64,000 bases of DNA from Epiperipatus broadwayi (GCA_028023455.1 JAQFVV010006221.1:9653011-9717010), one strand, 5' to 3'. Shown: positions 11,151 through 21,835, counted from the stretch's first letter. Numbers and translations: made by a program. The notes: generated by a model not told the origin, from the letters alone.

Positions 11151-11560
11151 AGCATTAGATGTGAAAGCACTGCACCTAGATCTTAGGATCTAATTTAACA
11201 CTCCAGCAGCCACCTTTTATCTCTACTTAACTACAAAACTATGAATCTAAAATTGAAAACATAATAATATTTTTGATCCAAGCTCATTGGCTTATATTGT
11301 CATATAGGTCTAAACTCAGTTCAGTATCCATATATTTTGATGTCTTTGGTTCTTAAATAACCATAGCCACCACTATTCTATTAGGCAGGAAATATTAAAC
11401 CACTAAATATCATATGATCACTATTCCTTATGCTTGCTCAAATCATTAAAACAGGCAAAACTCTTCATAGAGTAGTGCCACTCAGTACATGCCAGAATAA
11501 TCAATGGATGCAAGAAGATTTGCATATAAAATCCCTTTCTAGTGCCTACTCATCCAATAT

Positions 11561-11600
11561 CCCCAGACTAGTTTCTAGCTTATGGCTTTCATCACTGAGG
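11561..11600 (-). ncRNA. Hammerhead-like motif, family C copy 2
   Basis: Same layout as copy 1, with a good stem I (CCTCA/TGGGG), stem II AGC/GCT, GAAA and GTC. However, the first core base is changed (GTGATGA instead of CTGATGA), which should abolish or weaken cleavage. Confidence 0.6.
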
Positions 11601-11645
11601 AGCCTTGGATCTGAGAGCACTGCACCTTTGCCTGAATTAGTTTTA

Positions 11646-12370
11646 ATTGTTGAAGATTATTTGTATGTGAATTGTGGATTGATGTTTGAAAAGTAAAAGT
11701 ATTTTGATAAGCAAAAAATATTAAATGTTTACTAATCAAGTTAAATGCAAATGATTTCCATTACAATTTGCGAATAATAGTTTATTATAATTTTACCCCA
11801 CACATATTTATATAAATATTGTTTTAAAAATAAAATAATTATATTATAAAATAGATTTTATATGAATATAAATATGGAAAAAGTTGCCTCAAAACAGAGA
11901 AAAGTATTGATTAATTTAAATTATGAAAATTAAATAAAATCTTTGTTGATTTGTATTGCTTCCTAAGCCGTAAGTCAATTTATGATAGTGTAACGAAATT
12001 TAAATCACTGATTAACTGTTAATATGTTATCCATTTAATGATATTTAAAAAAAGCCTTTATACAAAACTAATTAAATTTCTTTTATTTTGATAATTTAGA
12101 AGAAAGACAATTCCCATGGCATGTTAAATTAATTGAGAAAGATTTTCAAATGAGCATTTTCTGTAATAAATTTGTTATTCAAACATTAGAGAAAACTGAT
12201 TAAATACAACATTTAAATAACAGCAAAATGTTTACTTAGGATTTCAAATGAAATAAATATCCACAGGTGCATCGTTAAAATTTATCATTTATATGTGTGC
12301 GTATTTCTATATATATTTTATGACATATTTATCTCGTTTTTGTGACAGTTTTCCCATGATGTCACATTAT

Positions 12371-12372
<2 letters not shown>
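11646..12372. other. No feature seen
   Basis: A+T-rich flank upstream of an ATT microsatellite. No ORF or repeat was recognised. Confidence 0.5.

Positions 12373-12463
<91 letters not shown>
12373..12463. repeat. (ATT)n microsatellite
   Basis: About 30 perfect trinucleotide units. The poly-leucine-like open frame across it is an artefact. The LINE at 12464 starts directly after it. Confidence 0.95.
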
Positions 12464-12466
<3 letters not shown>

Positions 12467-13560
12467 CTAATGATATTGGCACTCAATGCAAATATCCTGA
12501 TCAAATTTTTAGTTCTTCCATTGCTAGGGATCATTCTTCTGCTATTGAAGATGGTAGCATTGTATGTTCATCTTCAGCCTATTGCCCTGAAGATCTTGGT
12601 GAAAATATCAAATTGGATGATTGTGTTCCTGAAGTTAATTTAGTTAGTGATGAAATTAATTATAATAATAATAATGTATTTAGGAATTTGCCTCATTCCA
12701 AATTTAAAAGTAGATGTTTTTATAACTCATCCTGGCTTGAGGTAAATTCCATTAATGATTGCTTTCCTATTCTTTTTTTCTCATGTAAATTTAAATCACA
12801 AATTTTTTTATTATGGAAAGAGAAACAGAGGTTTTCTTGTTACTTTTCTTCTTTAAGTCTGGAATCAATCTAAATTATCCTGTTCCAAAGATTCCCAATA
12901 TTAAAAATTTTTTTTAAAAAAAAAAAAAGGGGGAGGTCTTTTAATTTTATTTTTTCAAAACTATTATATAAAATTCTTAATTATCTTGATCTCTCCCAAA
13001 TTTTTCCAGCTTATAGATCACATTCACTTAACTTTCATTCAAATAGTAACTATCGGATAAATTATTCTGGATACTCCTCTTTATCTTCTAGTAAAAATGA
13101 CTTTTTAAGAACTAAAAAAATTAATATTTCTGATGGATTTAATAAATCTAATTTTGCTAATGTTTATTATAAGTCTGTTAGACATAAAATTCTTAATTAT
13201 CCAGATAATGTTCCCAAATTCATTCCAGCTTATCGATCACATTCACTTGACTTTCATTCAAATAGCAATTATCGGTTAAATCATTCTGGATACTCCTCTT
13301 TAGCTTCTAGTAAAAATGACTTTTCAAGAACTAAAAATATTAATATATCTGATGGATTTAATAAATCTAATTTTGCTAATGTTTATTCTAATACTAATAT
13401 AACTCATAATAGATATTTTCTTTCTAATATGCCAGTAGATCTCAGTTCAAAAGATATTACAGTATTTCTTGAAAATAATTTACAAACTAGTATTGTTTGT
13501 CATAAAGTTAATATGAATAATTCTAAGTCTTCTTGTTTTTATATTTGTTTCTGCACATAA
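12464..13560 (+). pseudogene. LINE ORF1-like region, broken
   Basis: An open frame runs from the microsatellite to a stop at 12871-12873. After a low-complexity A/T stretch, a second open frame reaches the stop at 13558-13560. No standard ORF1 domain is certain. The segment around CFYNSSWLEVNSINDCF (about 12713-12763) vaguely recalls a TTF-type zinc finger (SWLEY...D...C..C), but the match is weak. The second part contains a tandem duplication of about 216 bp (units near 12966-13181 and 13182-13397). That length is a multiple of three, so the frame is kept. The product is Ser/Asn-rich. Confidence 0.5.
12966..13397 (+). repeat. 216-bp tandem duplication inside LINE ORF1
   Basis: Landmarks repeat at this offset: AAATTCTTAATTAT, CATTCACTT.ACTTTCATTC, GGATACTCCTCTTTA and GATGGATTTAATAAATC. 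The two units are slightly diverged. The length equals 72 codons, so the duplication may be an internal protein repeat rather than damage. Confidence 0.85.
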
Positions 13561-13759
13561 ACATAATGATATAATATCCCCTAATTTATGGCCTTGCGGT
13601 GCTTCTATTTCTTTTTTTTTTATGGATCTCTGGCCAGTTCTCTAAGGTTTTAAGAGAATTTATTTTGTTTTACTATCTATTTTATTTTTATTTTTATTTT
13701 TTTCTTTATCTCTTTCTTTTTCTCTTTTTGTTTTTATTTGTGTTGTTTCCATTATCTTT

Positions 13760-14884
13760 GTGGGTAACATGGTAGGCCTTTCTTGTTTTTACATGAATGT
13801 CAGAGGTATGAGGACTAAGTATGTTCAAATTAAACAATTTTTTGAAACAGAACATTTTGATCTTATTTTACTTACAGAAACCTGGTTAAATCAACAATTT
13901 CCTGATTGTTCTTTTCTTGATGATAGATTCAGTATTTTGCGAACTGACAGATCTATGGATAATATTTCTCGAGGTGGTGGTACTCTGATTGCTCTTCATA
14001 AAGATGTTTTTTATAAAGAACTTTATTTTTCTTCTTCTTTTTGTGAATCTACATGGTCTGAAATTACTTTAAATCACAATTTTAAATTTATTTTAGGTAA
14101 TGTTTACCTCAAACCCACTTTGTCATTGTTGGAGTTTGATTATTTTTTGACATCTCTTGAAGATTTTCTGATTGGCTATGATAATATTATTATTACTGGT
14201 GATTTAAATATTCCGGATTTATATCAGGGTAGAATTGCTACACACTTTTCTGTTTTGTCTTCTAAGGCTTCTAGAATGTTAAAGTTCTGTAAATTTTTAG
14301 GACTTAAGCAATATAACCCATTTGTTAATTCCTATCATCGTACTTGGGATTATATTTTATGTAATTCAACAGTAGTTAGTCATTTTCAAGTTGCTTCTGT
14401 TAATTTTCCTATTGATGCTCATCATCCACCTTTTGAGTTTTATATTAACGTTTGTCACTCAAAGATTAATTTTTCTAATATTTCAAGAAAGGATTATGGG
14501 AAGGGTAATTATGTTGATTTTTGTAGTAACTTTTCTAAGGTTAATTGGAATTTTTTGTATTCTTTTAATGATGTACATCATTGCTTGGATGGGTTTTTAA
14601 AGATTCTTAATAGTTTTATTGATTTGTATATTCCCAATAAGTGGCCTTTTTATAAGGGTTTTCCTCCTTGGTTTTCATGCGATCTTATTAAAATTATTAA
14701 AAGGAAGTCTTATCATCGTAGACTTTATTTTAAAACACAGAATATCTTTTTTTATAATAATTTTGTTAATTTCAGAAGATTGGTGAAGCATGTTTATAAA
14801 AGAGATTTGCAGACTTATATTAGAAAAATTGAGGTTAATATTTCTTCTAACCCTAAAGAATTTTGGGATTTCATTAATGTCTAG
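13760..14884 (+). CDS. LINE ORF2 part 1: APE-type endonuclease
   Basis: The 374-residue frame starts at the ATG at 13760 and covers the endonuclease that nicks target DNA for reverse transcription. Visible motifs are MNVRGMR (about residues 13-19), the catalytic-glutamate box LTETWL (about 38-43), GGGTLIALH (about 72-80), the Asp/Asn box TGDLNIPD (about 146-153), RTWDYIL (about 194-200) and the C-terminal His box DAHHPP (about 219-224). The frame then runs on as the linker to the RT and stops at FWDFINV. The RT resumes in another frame (overlap 14790-14884), so a small indel near 14878-14884 splits one original ORF. It is the only clear lesion in this part. Confidence 0.85.
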   Translation: MGNMVGLSCFYMNVRGMRTKYVQIKQFFETEHFDLILLTETWLNQQFPDCSFLDDRFSILRTDRSMDNISRGGGTLIALHKDVFYKELYFSSSFCESTWSEITLNHNFKFILGNVYLKPTLSLLEFDYFLTSLEDFLIGYDNIIITGDLNIPDLYQGRIATHFSVLSSKASRMLKFCKFLGLKQYNPFVNSYHRTWDYILCNSTVVSHFQVASVNFPIDAHHPPFEFYINVCHSKINFSNISRKDYGKGNYVDFCSNFSKVNWNFLYSFNDVHHCLDGFLKILNSFIDLYIPNKWPFYKGFPPWFSCDLIKIIKRKSYHRRLYFKTQNIFFYNNFVNFRRLVKHVYKRDLQTYIRKIEVNISSNPKEFWDFINV

Positions 14885-16130
14885 TTTGGGTAAGAAAAGG
14901 GTTCAAGCTACTCATGGTTTCACTTTAAGTGCAAATGACTTTTCAAAACATTTTGCTGATGTATATTCATCACATGATACAATATCTTCAAATATTGCAT
15001 TATTTTGTAATTCTTCAACTGTTCATTGTATGATTGACCATATTTCTAAGGATGATGTTGTTATGGCTATTAAGCGACTTAAAATTCATTCTAGTTTGGG
15101 AAATGATAATATTCCTTCATTTATTTACAAAGGGCTAGCTGAATTTATTGCAGTACCTCTTGCATTTATTTTTAATTTATCACTTAACTCTTGTGTTTTT
15201 CCTAATGTGCTTAAGTGTGCCAAAATGGTCCCAATTTTTAAGAATGGATCACATGATTGTATTAATAACTATAGACCTATTTCTGTTTTACATACTATTG
15301 CTAGAATTTTTGAGAGGTGTGTTTATAATAAAATTATTTTAGATGTTAGTAAACTCATTTCTTCTTCACAGCATGGTTTTATACCTAATAGATCTGTAGA
15401 AACTAATTTGTTAACAATTTATGATAATATAGCTCATGCAATTGAAGACCAGCAGAGACTTGATGTTGTTTATTTTGATTTATCAAGAGCTTTCGATAAA
15501 GTAGACCACAGTATTCTTCTTCACAAATTATATCAAATGGGTTTTTCTACTAAGCTTGTTTATTGGTTTCAATCCTTTCTTCATGGTCGTACTACATACA
15601 TTAAATTTAATAATACTATTTCATCTAATTTTAAATGTAATTTGGGGGTTCCTCAGGGTAGTATTTTAGCACCTATTCTTTTTAACATTTATATGAATGA
15701 CCTTAAGGATTGCTTAAAATCTTTTTATCTTTTGTGCTATGCAGATGACTGTAAAATCTTTAGAAGAATTACATCTGTGTTTGATTGCACTCTTCTTCAA
15801 AATGATATAGATAATTTTAGTGCTTGGTGCGATCTAAATAATATGACTGTTAATTTTAGTAAATGTTCCTTAGTCTCATATTCTAAAAAATCTGAAGTTT
15901 TGCATTTTTCTTATTTTATTAATTCTCACAAAATTATTTCTGTTGAATCCCAAAAAGATTTGGGAGTTATATTTTCTAGTAATGGATCCTTTCTTCCTCA
16001 TTTGGAAATGATTATTGGTAAGGCTTTAAAAATTATAGGTGGGTGGTGTGAAAGTCTGTGCTCTTATACCCTATATATTATTACTGGTGCAAGATTTACT
16101 GAGAAAGAAAGAGAACTAAGTAATAATTAG
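14790..16130 (+). CDS. LINE ORF2 part 2: reverse transcriptase, 3' truncated
   Basis: Non-LTR RT with the usual block order: NYRPISVLHTIARIFE, QHGF, FDLSRAFDKVDH (catalytic Asp near residue 230), GVPQGSILAPILF and CYADDCKIF (YADD at residues about 317-320). True homology begins about at the frameshift (14885). The first 30 or so residues are out of frame. After GKALKIIG (about 16036) the frame runs into unrelated sequence, so the last 30 residues and the stop at 16130 are not part of the LINE protein. Compared with copy 2, the C-terminal domain is missing. Group CR1/Jockey/I is inferred from the motifs; the exact clade is open. Confidence 0.85.
   Translation: MFIKEICRLILEKLRLIFLLTLKNFGISLMSSLGKKRVQATHGFTLSANDFSKHFADVYSSHDTISSNIALFCNSSTVHCMIDHISKDDVVMAIKRLKIHSSLGNDNIPSFIYKGLAEFIAVPLAFIFNLSLNSCVFPNVLKCAKMVPIFKNGSHDCINNYRPISVLHTIARIFERCVYNKIILDVSKLISSSQHGFIPNRSVETNLLTIYDNIAHAIEDQQRLDVVYFDLSRAFDKVDHSILLHKLYQMGFSTKLVYWFQSFLHGRTTYIKFNNTISSNFKCNLGVPQGSILAPILFNIYMNDLKDCLKSFYLLCYADDCKIFRRITSVFDCTLLQNDIDNFSAWCDLNNMTVNFSKCSLVSYSKKSEVLHFSYFINSHKIISVESQKDLGVIFSSNGSFLPHLEMIIGKALKIIGGWCESLCSYTLYIITGARFTEKERELSNN
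16037..16082 (+). repeat. Family B element end fused to the LINE
   Basis: GTGAAAGTCTGTGCTC, followed by TATACCCTATATAT, matches the reverse complement of 43973-44010, the end of the family B hammerhead element. The LINE open frame stops making sense exactly here, so the LINE 3' end was lost at a junction with, or insertion of, family B sequence. Confidence 0.65.
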
Positions 16131-16864
16131 ACTAAAAGCTAATTTTTCTAAGTAATCTTATTGTAAATGCTTTATATATGAACAAATAGACATTATAATA
16201 AAAAGGTGAAGATCATATGAAAAAAATAAAGTAATTAAGTAAAAAAGAGAAACAACATCAAAATGAAATTTTATAGTTAAAAAAAACAAGCAAAAAAGAT
16301 AATAAATGAAAGCATGGTAAGCAATCAACACTTGATGACGAGCAGAGAATAATACCACGAATACTAGCCAAAATGTGTAATATACTAACCTGTGTTGTCT
16401 TTGTATATTATTACTAACAATTGTTTGTATTTGGAAAAGTTTAAATATTATTTTTTTTTGTCAAGACATATTCAAATCCTATAGTGGAAACCAAAACTGC
16501 TCCATAATTATAGTTTCAATTAGTTTAAACAAATAGTGAAAAATTTTCTATAGTTCAAAAGTTCTAAGACATCGGAGATTTATAATATTTAAAGTAATAG
16601 CCAATTATCAGAGTTCGACTTCCCATCTAACAATTTCAAGATTTTCAGCGCTTTATAATAATAGATTTATATTTATAAATCATGTTTGTCTGATTGTGGG
16701 TGGTTAAAAATGAGACACTGTCTTTCTCCTTCGATAGGTTAAATAGATTGGTACAATTCAAAATTTGATTATAACATCAGGCACACAATAGACTCAAGCT
16801 CTGATTTAGCATGGTCAGTGGAAGTTGGTGTATTTATAGAAATGCACTCTAAACTTAAGTGATT
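16131..16864. other. A+T-rich DNA with one half of a direct repeat
   Basis: 16570-16650 (GGAGATTTATAATATTTAAA...ATTATCAGAGTTCGACTTCC) is repeated in direct orientation at 17030-17095. Nothing else was recognised. Confidence 0.55.
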
Positions 16865-16879
16865 CACTTAAGTTTTTTA

Positions 16880-16991
16880 TTTTTTTTTATCTTAAGTGTC
16901 ATAGCATCGGCCGGGACGTGAAACCGCAACCCGGGCAACCGCCTGCAAGTGCAAGGCAGTCGCGCTGACCTCTCGACCACCAATGCAAGAC
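16880..16991 (-). mobile_element. tRNA-like SINE, subfamily I, with 15-bp TSD
   Basis: The minus strand begins GCATTGGTGGTCGAGAGG and its 3' end CCGATGC pairs perfectly with the first seven bases as an acceptor stem. The B box is TTGCGGTTTCACGTCCCGG. A CTATGACACTTAAGAT tail and an A-run follow. Exact TSDs CACTTAAGTTTTTTA lie at 16865-16879 and 16992-17006. Confidence 0.9.
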
Positions 16992-17006
16992 CACTTAAGT
17001 TTTTTA

Positions 17007-18249
17007 AACTCTTACTGACGTGTGAGTACTTGGAGATTTACAATATTTAAAGGAATGGCGCATTATCAGAGTTCGACTTCCAATCTAACAATTTTTATAC
17101 TAAAAAGAAATTGAAGTAATCTTAACTGAAATAAATTAGATAAGAATAAAGAAATATATTAAAAAGATAAAAAAAAAATACAAGAAATTAATGAAATTCC
17201 AAAGTAAAGGCTATGAATAAAATGAGCCTGAAAAATAATCTAAAATGTAATTTATAACTTGAGTAAATAATCACTGTTCTTTTTTGTTTTTGGTATTAAT
17301 TTTTATTCCAATAGAAAACGACAATGCTGCCACAGATGAGAATTTTACAATTTTTTAAGCAGCTAAAATAGCACTAAAATAAATTAAACGGAAGGAATTT
17401 TAATAAATTTGATAAACAAGTTAGATAAAGTAAAAAAAATAAAGGGTTGGGAAAGTAATATTTGTTTCTATCATCATCATCATCATTATTAAATTTAAAT
17501 CCAGATAAATTGAAAAGTTATATGTATTTTTTAAAAATAAAATGTATATAACTAGGAGAAAAATGTTTATGAGTTCAAATGTAAGACACAAAAATAATAT
17601 ACTTGTAAAGTTAAATATTTCATACACAGAAAGATAAAATAACCACCATAAAGAAAGATTACAAAGATTGATATTAAATAAAAACAGACCAATTGTGATT
17701 TGTATATAGATCTTAAAGAAACCAACCAAAAAAACACATTTTTAAGATTCACTTCATAAGTAATTATCATTTCAGTTCTTTTATTGAATCCACAGTTTGG
17801 TCAAAACAAGTATAAGATTAAAACTAATAAAACCCCCCACAACATTAAGTAAACAAATAAATTAGAATTCAGAAAAACTCATATAAAAGATTGACTTTAA
17901 AAATAGTACAGAAAAATATTCCACAAAATCATTTGAATCAATAATAGAAGTTGAGAATAGAAAGCAGCAAGAATTGTTTTTAGAGATAATAAAGTCTTCA
18001 AATACAGTAAACAACTAAACAAAAAAAAAAGCTTGGGTAATAGAAAGCATTTTGAAAAAGTAATAAAGACAGAGCAGTAAAGAAGGCTGAGATTAAAAAA
18101 GAATGGATCAAATGTAAATAATTAAAAATGAGAGTGATAGTAATTATGAAGTGAATACAAAAAGAAGATGGGAAATAAATGTAATATTGGAGAACTATAG
18201 AATAAAAATAGAACATGTTTAATATAACAGAAATGGGAATAAAATATGC
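17007..18249. other. A-rich DNA, no clear feature
   Basis: It contains the second half of the direct repeat (17030-17095). The long open frames on the minus strand reflect A-rich composition (Phe/Ile/Leu/Tyr-rich translations) and have no recognisable motifs. It may hold the 5' part of the decayed LINE that follows. Confidence 0.45.
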
Positions 18250-19400
18250 AATCCCGTGCATTAAAAAGTAAAAATAAATACAATCAAAATAAAATGGAAG
18301 GACAACTTGGATAATTAATATAGGAATCCAATATTTAATAATTAAACTCAAGGAATTGTCAAAAAGTACAATAAAAAAATTTGAAATAGCATTCTGATCA
18401 TGTTTAATAGAAAGGCTCTAGAAATTGATGGAAAGAAAATGAACATTTTCTTTAATATAATCTATAAGATTTATTATTAAAATATAAGACTGTCTATGTC
18501 AATAGTAAAGTAATTAATTTCATGCAAATATTTAAGAACAATAAATTTAATATCCATGTATCAAAAATACTTCTTCAAAATAACAAAAAAAATTAAATCA
18601 ATATATTGAACAATACTTTGCTTCTTTGACTATCAAAAAGCATTGGACAACAGTTCAGCAAAGGCCGATTCAAATTTTGGAACAATTAAGCAATCCAGGC
18701 CATACTATTTATGTCATTTTCAACTAACCAAGTGTTAAGTAAAGGAAAATTTAAGAAGTTAATCGATGTTGTTTGTTTGTTTTATATATTTGCAGACACC
18801 ATAATAGAAAAAATATTGAACATCATAAATTTGAGTTTAAAAATTAACACATATACAAACAATTAAATATACAGATGAATAAACAATATCAGCAGAAAAG
18901 TCAAAACTATGGGTTAAAGTGATGAAAAATGTTATTAAAACTGCTATTTTTATGACATGAAGATTAACATTTTTAAGTACAAAGATTAATATTAAAAAGA
19001 TCAAGGCAATGATAATATTCATAATTCAGAAAAATAACTATATTAAAATAAAAAATGAATTAGTGAAGTAAGTTGACTGTTTTAAATGGCTATAAAAAGT
19101 GGAATCTCTAAGAGAAATGGTCACATTTGATATCGAAGTCATTGAAAATTAAGCTTTGTAAAACAATTATGCAGCCATAAAAATTGACCAATTGTTGTAT
19201 ATAGAGAAGAGACAATTTCTTTTAGATAATAATATTAAAAGATTGAAGGCTTTTCAGATGTGAGGATGAAGAAAAGTGGAAAGAATAGAAAGAAAAAAAA
19301 ATCAAAGAATGAGATTGTGTTCCAGGTAGAAGAAAGTTACTTATCTCTCAAACTAAGTTCAAAAAAGTAAATTTGAAGGGCTATGGGAAAAAAATACACA
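18250..19400 (+). pseudogene. Decayed non-LTR retrotransposon RT remnant
   Basis: Around 18618-18660 the reading LCFFDYQKALDN matches the catalytic block of LINE reverse transcriptases (FxDYxKAFDxV). It is followed in another frame by an IQILEQLSNPGH-like segment. Around 19228-19300 IKRLKAFQM and RKVERIERKKNQRM recall the C-terminal region of LINE RTs (IKRLEAFEMWCWRRM...W). Stops and shifts are dense. The exact clade cannot be told, but it differs from both other LINE types here. Confidence 0.5.
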
Positions 19401-20479
19401 TACATAAATTACTTACATAAATATTAAATAATTCTAAAATGATTTAAATATTAACTAAAGAGAAAATTTTGAAATAAATTATTTATTATTAAGTAAAAAG
19501 GTTTCTCTGATATAAAGTGATCATTTAATTTATTTATATGTAAAAAAAACCTGTCAAATTAAATCATTAATATAACAAAATAAAGAAAAATTAGTTTTGT
19601 CTAAAAAAGTTTTTTTTAATAGACATGTAGTTATGAAAATTAATTTTGATATATTTTATATTTGAAATGAGATTCACATATTAATTGAAAAGCTTGATGA
19701 ATCAAGTGGAGAGCTGTTATTAACAAAACTTTATGCTGGTCAGAAGTTGGGGATGCTCAGAAATGTCATCAGTGATCCTATGACATATACATAGACCATT
19801 ACATATGCCACCATTAGTTACTGTATATAAAGCTGAAAAGCTGAAAGTATAGAATGAAAATCTATGTATATTGTAAATGAACTACTATTAATAATAATGA
19901 AAACTAATCTCTTAAGATATATAAGAACACTGCTAATGAAACAAGATTGTCTCATGAACAATAATATTCCCTTGTTGATGATCTAAATAAATAAAAAAAC
20001 TATTCTAATAATGAATAACATTTATAAATGATAATATAAAATAATATATTGCTCATCATGCTGGACAACTAATATCATAAATGGAACTGACTTTCAAAAA
20101 TGTTTTCAGATTGGCTAACCCCACATCTACTGAATATATTGTAACTTAGCAATGCTAGCTGGCCTGCAAACTAAATGCATTTCATATTTGGACAACTACC
20201 TGGAATAAATATAAGTATAAACCAAATGATTTTCTCCACTCATATATTACATAGCTGGACAATAAATATGAGTGAATAAATAAATTGATCACAGATGGTT
20301 TTATAGTAATTCATATATACATGTACAATGGACTCATAAATTTATAAAGAGCATTAATAAATCAATATGCATGCTCTTGACTGGTAAAGAAAATAACATT
20401 TATTAACTTTTTCCTGCATAGTGAAATATCACTTGGAATATACTATAACATTACATTTTTTTCCATTTTCTATTTGCAT
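19401..20479. other. No feature seen
   Basis: A+T-rich. No ORF, RNA or repeat was recognised. Confidence 0.45.
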
Positions 20480-20690
20480 TGCTTAATTATATATACTATA
20501 ATACACCATATACTCCTTAATTTACACTGTACAATGCAATTAACATAAGATTTATTTTATTTCCTTTCTTACAGTTTCAACTGTCCAGCAGTCATCATCA
20601 GAAAGGAAATAAAATAAATCTTATGTTAACTGCATTGTACAGTGTAAATTAAGGAGTATATGGTGTATTATAATATACTATAGCGTAAGA
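20480..20690. mobile_element. Palindromic hammerhead element, family A
   Basis: Long arms (about 20484-20568 and 20602-20688) pair almost perfectly, e.g. ATACACCATATACTCC with GGAGTATATGGTGTAT. The asymmetric apical segment holds a single minus-strand hammerhead-like core. In this arrangement the arms form an extended stem I under the core. Arms differ in sequence from the 8.9 kb and 45.1 kb copies, while the core and CTGTAAG are shared. Confidence 0.75.
20569..20601 (-). ncRNA. Hammerhead-like core, family A
   Basis: Minus strand: CTGATGA (20595-20601), stem II GACTG/CAGTT (4 pairs plus a G-U), GAAA (20575-20578), then CTGTAAG. The flanking CCTTT/AAAGG pairing continues into the long arms as stem I, with two unpaired bases next to the presumed cleavage site. 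Core bases are intact. Confidence 0.55.
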
Positions 20691-21240
20691 TAAATATGTA
20701 TATAATGGTTCATGTAATAGTAAACCAAAACACCTATTGTTAATAACAACAACATAAATTTATTAAAATAAACATCAATTTATATGTGGTGGTTAGAACA
20801 AGTAATGATGTATAACAGAAATTAAAATCCTATAATGTGCATTTATAATTAATTTATATTTTACCTTTGCTATAATACAATTAAATGTGATACATGTTTT
20901 ATAATTAAAATTATCAATACATATAATTAAGAAAGGGTTAACTATAACTTCCTTTCATACAAGTAAAAAAATAAAATATATGGATGAATTTTAATATTAT
21001 TATCAAATATATATATAATCGAGTAATATTTTATTTTATAACATTATTTAATTTTAAATTAAGTTATGTAAATAATATTTTGTATTCTAATTGATCTTTA
21101 ACATTACTTGATTATTATTAATTAAATTATCAAATGACAGATCTAATTTGCATGATAATTAATATTATTAGTTTGGAAGAAAGATTTTTATAAACATTTA
21201 TAAATATTACTTTTGATTGTTGTTGATAAGTGATTTTTTT
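20691..21240. other. No feature seen
   Basis: A+T-rich. It ends in a T-run that abuts the family C array. Confidence 0.45.
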
Positions 21241-21372
21241 TTTTTTTTGAGTGTCTTAAAATAGGCAAAACTCTCTGCACACAGTAGTGCCACTCTAAGC
21301 AAGACAGAGTAATCAATGGATGCCAGAAGGCTTGTGCATAAAAGCCTTATCTAATGCCTACTCATCCAATAT

Positions 21373-21412
21373 CCCCAAACTAGTTTCTGGATTATGGCCT
21401 TCATCAGTGAGG
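21373..21412 (-). ncRNA. Hammerhead ribozyme motif, family C
   Basis: Minus: CCTCA / CTGATGA / short stem II / GAAA / ACTAGT region / GTT cleavage triplet (NUH-type) / TGGGG. Stem I pairs over five positions with one G-U. Stem II is weakened by a C to U change relative to the next copy. Confidence 0.65.
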
Positions 21413-21795
21413 AGCCTTGGATCTGAGAGCACTGCACCTAGATCTTAGGATCTAATGCAACCCTCCAGCACCCAACTTTTATCTCTACATAACTACTAAA
21501 CTATGAGAACAAAATAGCTTATATAGTCATATGGGTCTGAACTCAGTTCAGCACCCATACATTTTGGTGTCTTTGGCTCTTTTACAACCATAGCCACCAC
21601 CCTCCTATAAGGCAGGATTGGTATTAAACCTTAAAACATCACATGATCCCTATCTTCCATGCTTGCTCATAACTGTTATTAAAATAGGCAAAACTCTCTC
21701 CATACAGTAGTGCCACTGTAAGCAATACAGAGTAATCAATGGATGCCAGAAGGCTTGTGCATAAAATCCCTATATAGTGCCTATTCATCCAATAT

Positions 21796-21835
21796 CCCCA
21801 GACTAGTTTCTGGCTTATGGCCTTCATCAGTGAGG
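21796..21835 (-). ncRNA. Hammerhead ribozyme motif, family C, well preserved
   Basis: Minus strand: stem I 5' CCTCA (21835-21831), core CTGATGA (21830-21824), stem II GGC/GCC around CATAA, GAAA (21810-21807), stem III region ACTAGT, cleavage triplet GTC (21803-21801), stem I 3' TGGGG (21800-21796). All core bases match the hammerhead consensus. ACTAGT is fully self-complementary, so stem III would form best in a dimer of two RNAs, as described for short-stem-III hammerheads of retrozymes and PLEs. Confidence 0.8.

Larger units (their letters stand above)
10945..11645 (-). mobile_element. Family C hammerhead element, head-to-tail dimer with TSD
   Basis: Identical 14-bp repeats CTGAATTAGTTTTA (10945-10958 and 11632-11645) bracket a 673-bp insert. 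It contains about one and a half head-to-tail units with a period of about 450 bp (TCATCAGTGA at 11139, its counterpart at 11589). Each unit has a hammerhead motif on the minus strand. There is no ORF. A tandem non-coding unit with one self-cleaving motif per unit, inserted with a TSD, is the hallmark of retrozymes and related hammerhead retroelements. Relatives are at 21248-22040, 46420-46785 and 49064-49294. Confidence 0.8.
12464..16036 (+). mobile_element. CR1/Jockey/I-group LINE, copy 1
   Basis: The element begins directly at the end of an (ATT)n array. It carries an ORF1-like region (to 13560), an APE-type endonuclease and an RT with only one frameshift between them, so it is relatively young. 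It breaks off after GKALKIIG in the RT C-terminal part, where the sister copy (40026-41790) continues for another 150 or so residues. Beyond about 16037 the sequence matches the end of a family B element instead. Confidence 0.85.

Noticed and set aside
17421-18351. Several minus-strand frames of 67-117 residues, rich in Phe, Ile, Leu and Tyr
   Set aside because: They reflect A-rich plus-strand composition. No motif, start context or homolog is recognisable.
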